Part shown: positions 18,360-28,462 of the stretch, one piece after another
Layout of the letters: every line of letters begins with the position of its first letter
How positions within the stretch are numbered: position 1 is the stretch's first letter
Assembly (NCBI RefSeq): GCF_013283195.1
Contig: NZ_JABEKT010000003.1
Location: 188,604-252,603 of the forward strand
From: Ensifer adhaerens
GTDB taxonomy: Bacteria; Pseudomonadota; Alphaproteobacteria; Rhizobiales; Rhizobiaceae
Length of the DNA: 64,000 nt
Direction of reading: 5' to 3'
Position numbers and translations under genes: made by a program
Notes under the pieces: model-generated
What the model was told of the DNA's origin: nothing
What the model saw: only the letters and a program-made list of their open reading frames with translations
The model's database searches: none

Positions 18360-19144
18360 GCCAGCACTGTGGTGGCCGTGCCACTTCGCTTTTTGGCTCG
18401 AACGCCCCGGGGGATCGAGGCAGATACCTTCCGGTCCGGGCCACACTACTTACTCGTAATCCGCCGCAGTGCTGACTAAATCCGGCGAACGGATTTGGTT
18501 TGCTGCGGGTCGTGAATAGGCCGCCGGCATAAAACTCCGGGGAAGTGTCGTCGATTTCAATGCGCCGACCAAAATGAGCGGGACCGGGCGGCGGCGGCAC
18601 CGCTGCCAGAGCCGGTTATCGCGAACGGTAGCGGCTCCCGATTTGGTCGCCGCCTCCGGAGATGTTGTTCTTACGACCAATACACCACGGCGGAGCCGCG
18701 CGCGCTCCGCATCGATCTGCACAGCCTTTCGGCCCGAGGCGGATGACCAGGACGGCTGCAGCCGCGATACAGACCATGTGCCACATCCAGCCGGCTGAAA
18801 ACCCTCCCGTCACATCGTGCAGGCTTGACCGGATCAACGGTGGGCAGGCGCTTGCAAAAATGACGCTTTTTGCCACGCGCGCCGACAGGCTTGCGCGCGA
18901 TAGCGGGGCTAACGAACTCGCCATGTGTGGTGAAGTTCCCTAATGGGACTTCAGTCTGACTCGTCTTGGCAAAGGTCTGAAGTCGATTGTTACGCCGTCG
19001 CGCTACGCTAATTTCTTCCTGAGCCCATGCCAAATGAAGACCCGAGAAGAAACATGGGCGGTACCGGCCCAGAGCCGTGCGATCGTCCCTGCGAGCGGCT
19101 CTGGTGTCCTTCCCCGATTATCGGTCACCATGGGAGATATCGTT
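18360..19144. other. Gene-free stretch
   Basis: Nearly 800 bases with only overlapping short frames; no protein family, terminator or repeat recognised. Confidence 0.4.
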
Positions 19145-19324
19145 ATGTACAAAATCCATGAGCAACCAGAGAGCGACCCGGCAACCGGGCTGCCGATCGC
19201 AGTCATGCTTCTATCGGTAGCGGCGATAGCCATTTACCTGGTCGTTGGAGCCGAAATTCTGAGCGACAAGGGTGGCCAGGGAACCGTGTACCTTCCCAAG
19301 TTAGAGGCGGAAAGCTCTTCCTAG
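19145..19324 (+). CDS. Small single-span membrane protein
   Basis: A 59-residue protein with a hydrophilic N-terminus (MYKIHEQPESDPATG), one membrane helix (LPIAVMLLSVAAIAIYLVVG) and a short hydrophilic tail. GGGAG lies eight bases before this ATG, which is why I prefer it over the upstream in-frame ATG. The function is unknown. Confidence 0.6.
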   Translation: MYKIHEQPESDPATGLPIAVMLLSVAAIAIYLVVGAEILSDKGGQGTVYLPKLEAESSS

Positions 19325-19475
19325 GCAAGGGAGGCGCAAGATGAGTTTGGTCACGCCAGGGCACGCTTGGAGTGGCCGCTACCGCGCCATCGTGTGTGTT
19401 TGCTCACGGCCAACGCCCGCGATTGGACGACCTGTTTTCCTGCTTCGCTCTGGCGTGACCGGCGCTAAATAATCT

Positions 19476-20057
19476 TCAGGTCCTTGTTAGAAAAGCTTCT
19501 GTCGACACCAGCTCAAGCTGCACGGAAAAGCGGCCACCAAAGATCTTCAATGCCGCCTCATGAGTTTCATCCGCGCTGCCGCATATCGCGTCATCGAGCA
19601 CCACGGTGTGGTAGCCAAGGTCGATCGCACCCAGCATGGTCGCCAACACGCAGACGTCCGTTTCCCCTCCCGAGATAACCAGCGACGTTACCCCATCTTC
19701 TCGAAGGGTTGCATTCAAACCTCCGTCCAGCCAGGGAGAATAGCGAGGCTTGTCGAAGATGCGAGCGGGCGGAACAAGCTGGCGGAGCTCGGGAAGGATA
19801 TCGACCAGGTTTTCGGGCAAATGCTCCCGCGTCATCATCCACCATTTCTCATAGTAAGGCTTCCAGGCACCATCCACGTCTTCGGCTCGCAAAGGAGGAA
19901 TGAAGCGCGTGAAGATCGTTTTCGCGGCGTGCCGGCTGGAGACCTCGACGACCTGATCCTTTACCCCATCCATCCATGGGACGTGCCACGGCGTGTCTTC
20001 CGCGAACATGCGTTGCATGTCCACGCAGATATGCCGCCAGTTGGTCGCCCCATTCAT
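19476..20057 (-). CDS. Isochorismatase-family cysteine hydrolase
   Basis: A 193-residue member of the isochorismatase/nicotinamidase-like superfamily, which hydrolyse amides or enol ethers using a Cys-Asp-Lys triad. The triad is visible as Asp in HICVDMQRMF near residue 13, Lys in FDKPRYSPW near residue 100, and Cys in SGGETDVCVLATMLGA near residue 135, all in the expected order. ATG 20057 overlaps the stop of the upstream gene (ATGA), so the gene is the last of a four-gene operon. The NadE-derived fragment just upstream hints at an ancestral link with nicotinamide/NAD metabolism, but the substrate cannot be deduced. Confidence 0.88.
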   Translation of the reverse strand: MNGATNWRHICVDMQRMFAEDTPWHVPWMDGVKDQVVEVSSRHAAKTIFTRFIPPLRAEDVDGAWKPYYEKWWMMTREHLPENLVDILPELRQLVPPARIFDKPRYSPWLDGGLNATLREDGVTSLVISGGETDVCVLATMLGAIDLGYHTVVLDDAICGSADETHEAALKIFGGRFSVQLELVSTEAFLTRT

Positions 20058-20545
20058 AGCGTCGAACCGGCGCCGGAAGCAGGGAGCGCGCACTCATGTT
20101 CCCTCGCCGCGTAAGCTGCGAATATGCGCTGTGCAGCCACGGGATCATATGGACTGCCTTCCAGGAAGTGGTTGATCTGATCGCAGCTGACGCCATAGAC
20201 CACTTCGCCCGGACGCCGCGGGGCACCGGTATCCAAACCGGCTGTCGGCACCTTCCAGAGGTCCTGATCGAGAAAGGCCCTTCCACGCCCTCTGCCGGCG
20301 TTTGCAGGCAGGTTATCCAAGGGTTGGCCCTTATCGGCAATGACCTTGGCATACTCTGCCGCGCATTGCATCGCGTGGACCGCAATGCCGCTGGACCTAA
20401 GTTGGTGGGCTACCGGTTCATTGGCGGGCTCATCGGTCACAATGATCAGATCATACCCTTCCGCGGCTGCAACCCTTGCGAGCTCCAGGCCTATCTCAGA
20501 CGACGCTTCGGGGGTGACGGCCGGGTCACTCGGTCTGTTGCCCAT
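20054..20545 (-). pseudogene. Chimeric gene: SDR N-terminal part fused to NadE C-terminal part
   Basis: A continuous 163-codon frame joining two unrelated genes. Residues 1-95 match the N-terminal half of a short-chain dehydrogenase (SEIGLELARVAAAEGYDLII, then LDNLPANAGRGRGRAFLDQD, the NAG motif region). From about residue 97 (LWKVPTAGL onward) it matches the C-terminus of ammonia-dependent NAD+ synthetase (VVYGVSCDQINHFLEGSP...AAREHECALPAS). The SDR Rossmann motif is damaged (PEASSEIG instead of TGASSGIG), and neither active site is present. ATG 20545 has GGGAGGCAG upstream and the frame is intact, so a protein could still be made. Confidence 0.7.
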
Positions 20546-20562
20546 TGATCTGCCTCCCGTTC

Positions 20563-21732
20563 TTAGGGTTTCAGGACGACCTTGACGCAGCCATCCTTCT
20601 TTTCGAGGAACGTCTTGTAGAGACCCGGACCGTCTTTGAGGGATCCAGTATGGGTAATAACGAAGGATGGGTCGATTTCGCCCTTCTGGATGCGCTCCAT
20701 CAGGATCGGCAGGTAATGCTGGACGGGTGTCTGGGCCATCTTGAATGTAAGGCCACGGTTGATTGCCGACCCCATCGGGATCTTGTCGAGGAAGCCGCCG
20801 TAAACCCCGACGATGGAGACCGTGCCGAAGTTGCGGCAACAATGGATCGCCTGGCGCACAACATGCGGACGATCCGTGCCCATGAACGTTGCCACCTTGA
20901 TCCGGTCAATGCGGGCATCCCAGCTGGCTGCGGGATCGGACTCGGTCCCGACCGCGTCGATGCAGGCGTCCGCACCGCGGCCGTTGGTCAGTTCCATGAT
21001 CCGGTCATAGATGTCCTTATCCATGTAATCGAGTGTAATGGCGCCTGATGCTTCGGCCAGAGCGAGCCGTTCGGGTACCGTGTCGATGGCGATGACGCGC
21101 TCGGCCCCGAGTATGAAGGCCGACTTGATCGCCATCTGGCCGACCGGCCCGCAGCCCCAGATGGCGATGGTGTCGCCTGGCTGGATGTTGCAGAAATCAG
21201 CCGCCATATACCCGGTCGGGAAGATGTCCGACAAAAACAGCACCTGCTCATCGCTCAAGCCGTCCGGGACCTTGATCGGCCCGACATCGGCGTAGGGTAC
21301 GCGAAGGTATTCCGCCTGCCCGCCGCTGAAACCTCCAAGCAGGTGCGTATAACCCAAAAGGCCAGCGGGAGAATTTCCCCACATCTTTGTGACCTTTTCC
21401 GGCTTCGGATTGGAGCGCTCGCAACCCGAAAAGAAGCCGCGCGTGCAGAAGAAGCATTCGCCGCAAGCGATGGTGAACGGCACGACGACCCTGTCGCCCA
21501 CCCTCAGCTTCTTGTTGTCCTTGCCGACCTCGACGACTTCGCCCATGGTTTCGTGACCCATGATATCGCCGCTGTGCATATCCGGCATTATGCCGTTGTA
21601 CAGGTGCAGGTCCGACCCGCAAATCGCGCAGGCGGTGACTTTGATGATCGCGTCCCGGGCGTCCTCGATGCGAGGATCGGGTACGCTGTCGCAACGGATG
21701 TCATGCTTTCCGTGCCAGGCCAGGGCTTTCAT
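20563..21732 (-). CDS. Zinc-dependent alcohol dehydrogenase (formaldehyde-dehydrogenase-like)
   Basis: A 389-residue medium-chain dehydrogenase. Catalytic zinc ligands are seen in [13 protein letters not shown] and [12 protein letters not shown]; structural zinc cysteines in [15 protein letters not shown]; the NAD-binding motif in [13 protein letters not shown] near residue 195, followed by the acidic ribose-binding residue in [10 protein letters not shown]. The two-domain layout and length fit the glutathione-independent formaldehyde dehydrogenase-like branch, which oxidises aldehydes or alcohols with NAD. It lies 46 bases after the SDR gene and 17 bases before the chimeric gene, in one operon. 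Confidence 0.92.
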   Translation of the reverse strand: MKALAWHGKHDIRCDSVPDPRIEDARDAIIKVTACAICGSDLHLYNGIMPDMHSGDIMGHETMGEVVEVGKDNKKLRVGDRVVVPFTIACGECFFCTRGFFSGCERSNPKPEKVTKMWGNSPAGLLGYTHLLGGFSGGQAEYLRVPYADVGPIKVPDGLSDEQVLFLSDIFPTGYMAADFCNIQPGDTIAIWGCGPVGQMAIKSAFILGAERVIAIDTVPERLALAEASGAITLDYMDKDIYDRIMELTNGRGADACIDAVGTESDPAASWDARIDRIKVATFMGTDRPHVVRQAIHCCRNFGTVSIVGVYGGFLDKIPMGSAINRGLTFKMAQTPVQHYLPILMERIQKGEIDPSFVITHTGSLKDGPGLYKTFLEKKDGCVKVVLKP

Positions 21733-21778
21733 GTGTCGATCCTTTCAAGGGGCGGGGCGGGCATGGTGTCGTTGCGCG

Positions 21779-22654
21779 TCACGGATGACCGCCACCCCCT
21801 GCTGCCCCGTAAATCTGTCCGGTCGCGAAGCTCGCGTCGTTGTCCGCAAGCTGGACATAAATCGAGGCCAGTTCTGCGGGATGCCCCGGTCGACCTAGAG
21901 GCGTGTCACCCCCGAACTCAACCAGTTTTTCCATCGTCTGGCCACCGCACACCTGCAACGGCGTCCAGACGGGCCCCGGCGCAACGCCGTTAACGCGGAT
22001 GCCTTTTGGTCCCAACTGCTTGGCCATGGACTTGGTGAAGCTCAATCCTGCGGCCTTCGTGATCGCATAGTCGACCAGGTTTTCGGAAGGATCGTAGGCC
22101 TGAACTGAAGTCGTCTGGATGATCACCGAACCCGGTTGGAGGTGTTTGACCGCCGCCTTGGTAAGCCAGAACATCGCATAGATGTTGGTTTTCATCGTTG
22201 CGTCGAAAGCTTCGCTCGTGAGCTCCGAAATCGAGCCAACCTGTTGCTGTCGGCCGGCATTGTTGACGAGGATATCGAGCCCACCGAGTGCCTTGACGGC
22301 ATCTTCGACAAGCTTTTCGCAAAACGCTTCGTCGCGCAGGTCACCAGGAAGCGCGATGCCTTTGCGCCCCTCCTCCTCGATGAGAGCGATGACTTGCCTT
22401 GCGTCCGGCTCTTCGTCCGGCAGATAGTTGATCGCGACGTCCGCGCCTTCTCGAGCGTAGGCAATGGCAGCGGCGCGGCCCATCCCTGAATCGCCGCCTG
22501 TGATCAGAGCCTTGCGACCTGCCAAACGTCCGGAGCCCTTATAGGAAATCTCCCCGTGGTCGGGTCTGGGCTTCATCTCGGCGGCGAGGCCCGGGAACGG
22601 CTGGACCTGTTCCTCGAATGGAGGCTTTGGGAACTTGTTTGTCGGGTCTTGCAT
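21779..22654 (-). CDS. SDR-family oxidoreductase (general-stress type)
   Basis: A 291-residue short-chain dehydrogenase of the long-N-terminus type (YdaD/GSP39-like), which begins with a hydrophilic MQDPTNKFPKPPFEEQVQPFP leader. The cofactor motif ALITGGDSGMGRAAA is near residue 50, NNAGRQQQ near 135, and the catalytic S-Y-K in TTSVQAY...YAITKAAG near 185-205. Family members are stress-induced NAD(P)-dependent oxidoreductases with uncertain substrates. It is the first gene of the operon, and an EcfG-type promoter is found 130 bases upstream. Confidence 0.92.
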   Translation of the reverse strand: MQDPTNKFPKPPFEEQVQPFPGLAAEMKPRPDHGEISYKGSGRLAGRKALITGGDSGMGRAAAIAYAREGADVAINYLPDEEPDARQVIALIEEEGRKGIALPGDLRDEAFCEKLVEDAVKALGGLDILVNNAGRQQQVGSISELTSEAFDATMKTNIYAMFWLTKAAVKHLQPGSVIIQTTSVQAYDPSENLVDYAITKAAGLSFTKSMAKQLGPKGIRVNGVAPGPVWTPLQVCGGQTMEKLVEFGGDTPLGRPGHPAELASIYVQLADNDASFATGQIYGAAGGGGHP

Positions 22655-22783
22655 GGAGTATTCCTTTGTTTATTCTTCGGGAATTACCGAAATGCCTTTG
22701 CTGCCGCCGGTCATGTCTTGGCGGTCGTCGGCAAGCAAGGTTCGCTGCGGTGGGCGCGAATGGTTTAGACCGCCCGGAAGAAG

Positions 22784-22808
22784 AACTCGTCGCTTCGGCA
22801 ACTGTTCC
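22784..22808 (-). promoter_or_regulatory. EcfG-type promoter of the oxidoreductase operon
   Basis: On the minus strand GGAAC (22808-22804), 16 bases, AGTT (22787-22784). The SDR start is at 22654, so the leader would be about 120 bases. Confidence 0.62.
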
Positions 22809-23131
22809 CGTCTGGCGCGCATCGAAGCTTTTGGGGGGCGAAGTAACTCCGCAGGAGCGACAGCTTCCTGTGCTAGCTGGAGCGAGATCGAATGACGAGG
22901 AAGAAACGTGCGCCTGGAGAAGCTCGGGATTTGGGAGCGCCGGCGGGGTTGGCGTGGCCGTAGCCGCAAGGCAAGCCGCGTCAATGCATCGGATCTTGTT
23001 CAGGTCGATCTCATTGTTTCAGGTAGATTTGAGGGCCGAAAAGGCGCGGCCCATTGGCAATGTCGACTTAATGTGTCGGCTGCACGTTCGTATCAGTTGC
23101 CTCCGTACCCTGTGCCCCCGGCAACACAGAC
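22809..23131. other. Region without a supported gene
   Basis: No recognisable gene. The region ends in the hairpin at 23132. Confidence 0.4.
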
Positions 23132-23165
23132 CCGCAATCCAGATCTCCGGATTGCGGTTCTTTCT
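23132..23165 (+). terminator. Terminator-like hairpin
   Basis: Perfect 9-bp inverted repeat CCGCAATCC (23132-23140) / GGATTGCGG (23149-23157), followed by TTCTTTCT. No gene that it would serve is evident on the plus strand, and it sits 16 bases ahead of the small gene at 23181, so attenuation or an RNA 3' end are possible. Confidence 0.55.
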
Positions 23166-23180
23166 AGCGACGGAGAATCC

Positions 23181-23303
23181 ATGGGCTACGACTGGAATGG
23201 CGCTCGTTGGCGCCGGATGAAGGTGGCGAGATTTGGAACCGCCGTCGCACTGGCGGGTCTCCTGGTCGCCGTAGCGACACACGTCGTGACGAGAGCGCTT
23301 TAA
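23181..23303 (+). CDS. Small membrane protein with YDWNGARW motif, copy 1
   Basis: A 40-residue protein: a short N-terminus with YDWNGARWRRMK, then one membrane helix (GTAVALAGLLVAVATHVVT). A paralogue with the same plan (YDWAGARWHRIK plus helix) is at 30712. The motif followed by a single span is shared, so both are likely real. GGAGAATCC before the ATG serves as ribosome site. The function is unknown. Confidence 0.65.
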   Translation: MGYDWNGARWRRMKVARFGTAVALAGLLVAVATHVVTRAL

Positions 23304-23415
23304 ACGGAAGCCTCAGGCCAACTGCACGCCGAAAACAAGGACATTTGCGAGACGGTGACATCCATACATTCGTCTTTGCCGACGAGGTACGTTGCGATTC
23401 AAGGATCCGAACACG

Positions 23416-26400
23416 TCACGTCTCCAGGTTGGATGTCTCCGACACTGGGAGCGCGATCGTGCAACGAATGCCATCCTGCCCCAGTTCATAATTAACCAGC
23501 GCGTTCAACTGATAAGGTAGAGCTCGCTCGATAAGCTGCCTACCCTGCCCGCCACCGCGGGGGCTATCCGATGGTGACATCGCAACCCCACTCTCGTGCC
23601 AGTCGATATGCAGCATCGGATTGTCGCCAATGACAGCTGCCTCAAAGGACCACGTCACGCTGAGGTGTGCGTTGTCCTGCCCCAACGCGCCATATTTGAC
23701 GGCGTTGGTCGCAAGTTCATGAAGCGCCATCGCGAGTGTCTGGACGGTCGACGAGCGCAGCCGAACGCCTCTTGGCCCGGATAGTGTCGCGCGACCTGAT
23801 TGTGCGTGCATCGCGCTCAGTTCGGAGCGGATCAAATCATCGAAATCGACGCGGTCATGTTCGTTCAGCCTGGAGAGCAGACCCTGCACTCGCGCGAGCG
23901 CATCCACTCGATCTCTGAACCTTTCCTGGAAATCCGCAAGGTTCGAACTCGACCGAGCCGTCATGTCCGCCACTGAGCGGACAACGCTCATCAGGTTGCG
24001 CGTCCGATGCTGGAGCTCTGCAACCAGGACGGCCTGGCGATCTTCCCATTCCCGCCGCTCGGTGACGTCCATCATTGCCCCGATCATTCGGACCGCAGGA
24101 CCGCCGTTGGCATAGTAGAAGCGACCGCGGCCGTACAACCAGTGAACAGAACCGTCGGGATGGACCACCCGGAACTCGTGCACGTACTCCTGGCGTCTAT
24201 CCATCGCCCGACGAAGGCACCCTTCGGTCTCCGCGCGGTCCGCCGGATGAACGCGGTCAAACCAAGCCTGATAGCTCGGCGTGACCTCCCCGGGAACATA
24301 GCCCTCCATTCTATAATGTTCGTCGGACCAGTGGACCTCGCCCGTCTCGACGTTCCAGTCCCACAATCCGAGGCGCCCGACCTCCGTCGCACTCTTAAGA
24401 CGCTCCTCGCTCTCGCGGACCGCGTCTTCGGCAATCTTGCGGTCATGGATGTCGAGGTTCATCCCGACCCATTTCTCCACCGCGCCGTCGTCTCCCAGAA
24501 GCGGAACCGCGCGGATGTTGGTCCAGCGCCAGCTATTCGTGGCTGCGTGTCGCAACCGGAACTCCGCATTGACCATCCGCCGCACCGATACGGCGTCCCG
24601 CCATTGTCGTTCGGCATATTGGCGGTCACCGGGGTGGATGGCGTCGAGCCAACCATGGTCTTTCCATTCGTCAAACGACTGCCCGGTATAGCTTCGCCAT
24701 GACGGACTGTCGGCAACGACCCTCCCATCGGCGTCCGCTTCCCAAAAGGCTTGCGCGAGTCCTTCGATGAGACCCTGCGACCTGGCTTCACTCTCCCGGA
24801 GTTTGGCATCGACGACCTGGCGTTCGAGACGGGCGACTTTCGCCTGCGCCTCCTTCCAATGGCTGATTTCCTTGGTGGTGGTCGCAATACCGTCACCGAG
24901 CTTTACGACGGACTGATAAAACCACCCGTCGAATTGCTCATGGACATAATGGTGTTCGGCCTGCTCCGGGACCCCGGTCTCGGTCACCCGCTTGAACGCC
25001 TCGAAGATGCCTTCAACGACAACGCCGGGATTACGCTGCAGCAGGCTTTGTCCCAGTATTGGGCCATAGAGCCTCTCGGACGTGTGGTTGTTCAACACCC
25101 AATGGAAATCGACAATCTCACCCGATGGATCTCGGACGGCATTAAAAACCTGGATCATGTCCTGTGAACAGTCCAGGATTGCCTTAAGGTGGTCGCGACT
25201 GGCCTGGAGTTGCTCGGTCCGCTTCCGTACCTGCTGTTCCAGCGAGGCCCGGTAGTCATGCTCGCTTTGGCGAAGTTTCTCCAGAGCTTCCCGGCGTTCT
25301 GTGACAACCGTGCGCGCTCCGAACCACTCGATAATCTCGCCGTTGGCATCCAATAAAGGGACCGCGCGCGACACGACCCACCCTATGCTGCCGTTCGCCA
25401 CCCAGACACGATGCTCGAGTTCAAAAACGGACCTGGTGCGGATAGCAACATCGATGGCGGCGACCACGACGTCACGATCTTCAACGGGGATGTATTTGTC
25501 GACCCAATTCTCTATAGGCTCGGACGTGTCGGTAAGCGTGCCGCCGTCAAGCTGGAACATGAACTTCCAGTCCGGACTCATCCGATAGACGGAATATGTT
25601 CCTGCAGTGACAAGCGCCCGGAAATACTGCTCGCTCTTGCGAAGAGCGATTTCGGCACGAGCACGCTCGACGGCGGCCCACGTGCGCTCGGCGACGTCGC
25701 GCTGCAGTTCCTTCTCCGCGTCTGTCCAACGCCGCGGTTCGGGGTGCGCGGTGGAAAACCCCGCTAACAGACGCCCTTCGCGAAGAAGAGGCACGAACGA
25801 GCCTGACCTCGTTCCGAGGGCACGAGACGCATTCGCATCAGCGGGCGGCCGGTTGTCGTGATCATCGAAGAAGACGGGCTCTCCCCGTCGAAACAGCTCT
25901 CTCCGTTCCGGGCCGTGGTCGGATATCCTGCCAGGCTGACGGGCAAACCGGTCTGGCATTTGCCCGTCGCTGTATCCTGCGACGACATCAAAACTTTCCT
26001 GATCAGGGTTGAATAGAAGATAGTGCGCAACAGCCACGCCGATATGCTTGGCAAACAGCTCCGCCGCGATTGACATCGCGTCGACGGGATCCTCGGTGGT
26101 TCTCAAGCTATCGCTGAGTGTCAGCAGGAACGCTTGCCGCTCCTGGCTCTCACGGAGCACAGCCTCGGCCCGTTTTCTGTCCGACGTGTCGCGAACGAAA
26201 ATGGAGAGCTCGTCCTCGCCGCTCCGATAGATGCTGAATTCGAACCATCGTCCGGTGGATTCTATGTAATGCTCGCCGATCACGGGCGTTCCTGTGTCCG
26301 CCACACTGGTGTGGAGCGGCATCCAGCGCTCGAAGTCGCGCTTTTCCGAAACTTTGGACAATCGGCGGCCGACGAAGCCCTCGCGACCGACACCTGTCTG

Positions 26401-27528
26401 CCGTTCGACGGCATCGTTACCGTCCAGGTAAACCAGGTCCTCCACGCGCCCAGCGTCATCGCGAATGACCGCACACACAGTCAACCCCTCGGCCATGTTG
26501 TCAAACAGCGAACGATACTTCGCCTCGCTTTGGCGCAGCGCGGTGTCGGCGCGGGCGCGTTCGACAGCATCCCATGTGCGTTCGGCGGTCGCAGTGATCA
26601 GCTCGACCTCTGCCTTCGTCCAGTCGCGCGGCATATTCTGGTGGACATTCAGATGAGCGACCACGCGGCCCTGCTTGACGAGCGGGCTTCCCACGATCGC
26701 GGCAACTCCGATCGCTCCATAGGACGACCGCTCGTGTTCGTTCAGAATGTCCGAGGTATGAATATCTGCCACCACGAGCGGCAGCCCTAAGCGCAGTCGG
26801 GCGAGCAATCTCTCCCCGAAATCGGACATCCTGAGGCGGCCAGTGAGTGGCGCGACCCCAGTCGCGGTATAGTTCTCGGAAATGTCGACCTGGACGTCAT
26901 CGGCACGAACGATAGCGTAGACCACTCTGTCCGCTTTAAGGTGCTCCCCGAGCACCTCGCATGCCGTCCGCTGGACGTCGGCTGGATCATTCAACGGCCT
27001 CAACGCATCGCTGAGTTTTAAAAGAAAGGCCTGTCGCTCCTCACTCTCAAGCAATCGTTGTTGCGCTTCATGGACTGCGGTGGTTTCAAATATCGAGGCG
27101 GTGAAGCCGCAGACCCCGCCAGCATCATCGGTTACCGGCACGAGGCTGAAACTGAACCACCCCGAGGGACTTTCTTCTCGCCATCGTGTCGAAATTCTCG
27201 TGCTCTCGACGACCTGTGGGGTTCCGGACAGGACATCGGCGAAAAGCTGGTCGAGTTCCGTCCAGATGTCCGAGAAAACTTCGCGCATCGGAGCGCCGAA
27301 GGCTTCCGGGTGCCGATTTCCAATGATTGGGTGGTAGGCATCGTTGTAGATGATACGTAGATCCGGACCTAGAGCGATATACATCGGTTGCCGTGACCGA
27401 AGGACCATTTGGACCTGCCCTAGTATTCGCGGCGACCAAGTCTCGACGGTCCCGAGAGAGGTCGACTCCCAGTCAAAGTCGTCCAATAGATTTCCGGCAG
27501 TACCTGAGCCATCCGGCCATTTCGGCAT
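23416..27528 (-). CDS. Multi-PAS/GAF HWE-family sensor histidine kinase
   Basis: A 1370-residue soluble kinase. The N-terminus begins with a PAS domain (about 30-160, LRIIYNDAYHPIIGNRHPEA), followed by a GAF (175-330), PAS (345-450), GAF (465-630), PAS (640-760), a coiled coil (RKRTEQLQASRDHLKAIL), then three more PAS domains to about 1165 (each ending in a W/R...D.T(E/D)R motif). The C-terminus is an HWE-type kinase: phospho-acceptor His in AELQHRTRNLMSVVRSVADM near residue 1172 and ATP-binding ALHELATNAVKYGAL. No membrane segment is seen. HWE kinases often feed the general stress or light responses. I chose ATG 27528 because the upstream start is TTG. It has no partner regulator adjacent. 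Confidence 0.93.
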   Translation of the reverse strand: MPKWPDGSGTAGNLLDDFDWESTSLGTVETWSPRILGQVQMVLRSRQPMYIALGPDLRIIYNDAYHPIIGNRHPEAFGAPMREVFSDIWTELDQLFADVLSGTPQVVESTRISTRWREESPSGWFSFSLVPVTDDAGGVCGFTASIFETTAVHEAQQRLLESEERQAFLLKLSDALRPLNDPADVQRTACEVLGEHLKADRVVYAIVRADDVQVDISENYTATGVAPLTGRLRMSDFGERLLARLRLGLPLVVADIHTSDILNEHERSSYGAIGVAAIVGSPLVKQGRVVAHLNVHQNMPRDWTKAEVELITATAERTWDAVERARADTALRQSEAKYRSLFDNMAEGLTVCAVIRDDAGRVEDLVYLDGNDAVERQTGVGREGFVGRRLSKVSEKRDFERWMPLHTSVADTGTPVIGEHYIESTGRWFEFSIYRSGEDELSIFVRDTSDRKRAEAVLRESQERQAFLLTLSDSLRTTEDPVDAMSIAAELFAKHIGVAVAHYLLFNPDQESFDVVAGYSDGQMPDRFARQPGRISDHGPERRELFRRGEPVFFDDHDNRPPADANASRALGTRSGSFVPLLREGRLLAGFSTAHPEPRRWTDAEKELQRDVAERTWAAVERARAEIALRKSEQYFRALVTAGTYSVYRMSPDWKFMFQLDGGTLTDTSEPIENWVDKYIPVEDRDVVVAAIDVAIRTRSVFELEHRVWVANGSIGWVVSRAVPLLDANGEIIEWFGARTVVTERREALEKLRQSEHDYRASLEQQVRKRTEQLQASRDHLKAILDCSQDMIQVFNAVRDPSGEIVDFHWVLNNHTSERLYGPILGQSLLQRNPGVVVEGIFEAFKRVTETGVPEQAEHHYVHEQFDGWFYQSVVKLGDGIATTTKEISHWKEAQAKVARLERQVVDAKLRESEARSQGLIEGLAQAFWEADADGRVVADSPSWRSYTGQSFDEWKDHGWLDAIHPGDRQYAERQWRDAVSVRRMVNAEFRLRHAATNSWRWTNIRAVPLLGDDGAVEKWVGMNLDIHDRKIAEDAVRESEERLKSATEVGRLGLWDWNVETGEVHWSDEHYRMEGYVPGEVTPSYQAWFDRVHPADRAETEGCLRRAMDRRQEYVHEFRVVHPDGSVHWLYGRGRFYYANGGPAVRMIGAMMDVTERREWEDRQAVLVAELQHRTRNLMSVVRSVADMTARSSSNLADFQERFRDRVDALARVQGLLSRLNEHDRVDFDDLIRSELSAMHAQSGRATLSGPRGVRLRSSTVQTLAMALHELATNAVKYGALGQDNAHLSVTWSFEAAVIGDNPMLHIDWHESGVAMSPSDSPRGGGQGRQLIERALPYQLNALVNYELGQDGIRCTIALPVSETSNLET

Positions 27529-27744
27529 ACAAATGCTCCACCCTTTGATCCTCACGACATTTAGGACATACCCCGGATAATCCAACGGCTGGCCGAGGCC
27601 AAAACGTTGTTATTTCCATTGGGCGAGGCACGCATGGCTGAGTTCCAGACACGAACCCCCTGACCGCCCACGGTCGCAGCCACCGCCGCTCGGGACGGAG
27701 AGTTGCGGGGTTTCCAGCCTTTTTCCCCCGAGCGCCGGCAGTAT

Positions 27745-27935
27745 CCGTCATCTTCCTTCGTTGCTCCGGGCGCGACGGCGGCCAGCGGCGAGAACAGGTA
27801 TTCGAGAATGCGACGATGGCCGGACTTGACCTCAATGGTTACGGTCATGCCCCGCGCCAGCGGACGGCTTTGCCATCAACCGAATTATTGATTTCAATCG
27901 GCTCGATGATGACAGATAGACAAGGTTCTGGACAC
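27745..27935 (-). pseudogene. HlyD-type secretion adaptor, C-terminal remnant
   Basis: Minus-strand frames give IIEPIEINNSVDGKAV and, after a frameshift near 27848, RGMTVTIEVKSGHRRILEYLFSPL, the very C-terminus of HlyD-family type I secretion periplasmic adaptors. The rest of the gene is missing and the sequence turns into unrelated frames after SPL. Confidence 0.7.
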
Positions 27936-27949
27936 GCTCGGCATTGCTT

Positions 27950-28462
27950 GCGGGAACGGTGCTGATCATCCAAATCCTCACTGACATGGCGCGCGACCCG
28001 GTCACCCCTACCTGGCCCGTGCTCTACCTTCTCGGCACGTCCGCCGCTCTCGGCCATCTCGCCCCGATCGCGCGCGCCATGGGCCTTATAACCAGCCAGG
28101 CGTCCAGCTCTGGCCGGTCCTCCAGGACACCCACGAGCTGCGCGCCACCTATGGTCGCCGATCGGAAACTCTCCTGTCGCATGCCGCCGTCCTTCAGGTC
28201 TTTGGCGTCGGTGACATCGAAACCGCCGAGCGGGCTGCACGCGCGGCAAGACCCACGCGCAATACATCACCCGGTCCTGGAGCGAGGGCAAAAACACATC
28301 ATCGATAACATCTCGGCGCACGACCTCATCAATGCCGATGAAATCATGCGTCTGCCGGAAGACAGGCTGATCCTGCTAAGTCAACGACAGCGGCAAGCAT
28401 TTGACCAGGAGCTTCGATATTGTGCCGATCCGCGGTTCAACGGCGCCTTCGATCCGGCATGA
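27950..28462 (+). pseudogene. TraG/VirD4-type coupling protein, C-terminal remnant
   Basis: Pieces of a conjugative coupling ATPase: LTDMARDPVTPTWPVLYLL followed by LGHLAPIARAMGL, then in another frame VQLWPVLQDTHELRATYGRR, SETLLSHAAVLQVFGVGDI and ETAER, then back to LINADEIMRLPEDRLILLSQ and ELRYCADPRFNGAFDPA at the stop. The aspartate of the DEFAALGHL motif is replaced (GTSAALGHL). There are at least two frameshifts and only about the last third of the gene remains. It points to an old conjugative or type IV secretion locus. Confidence 0.75.
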
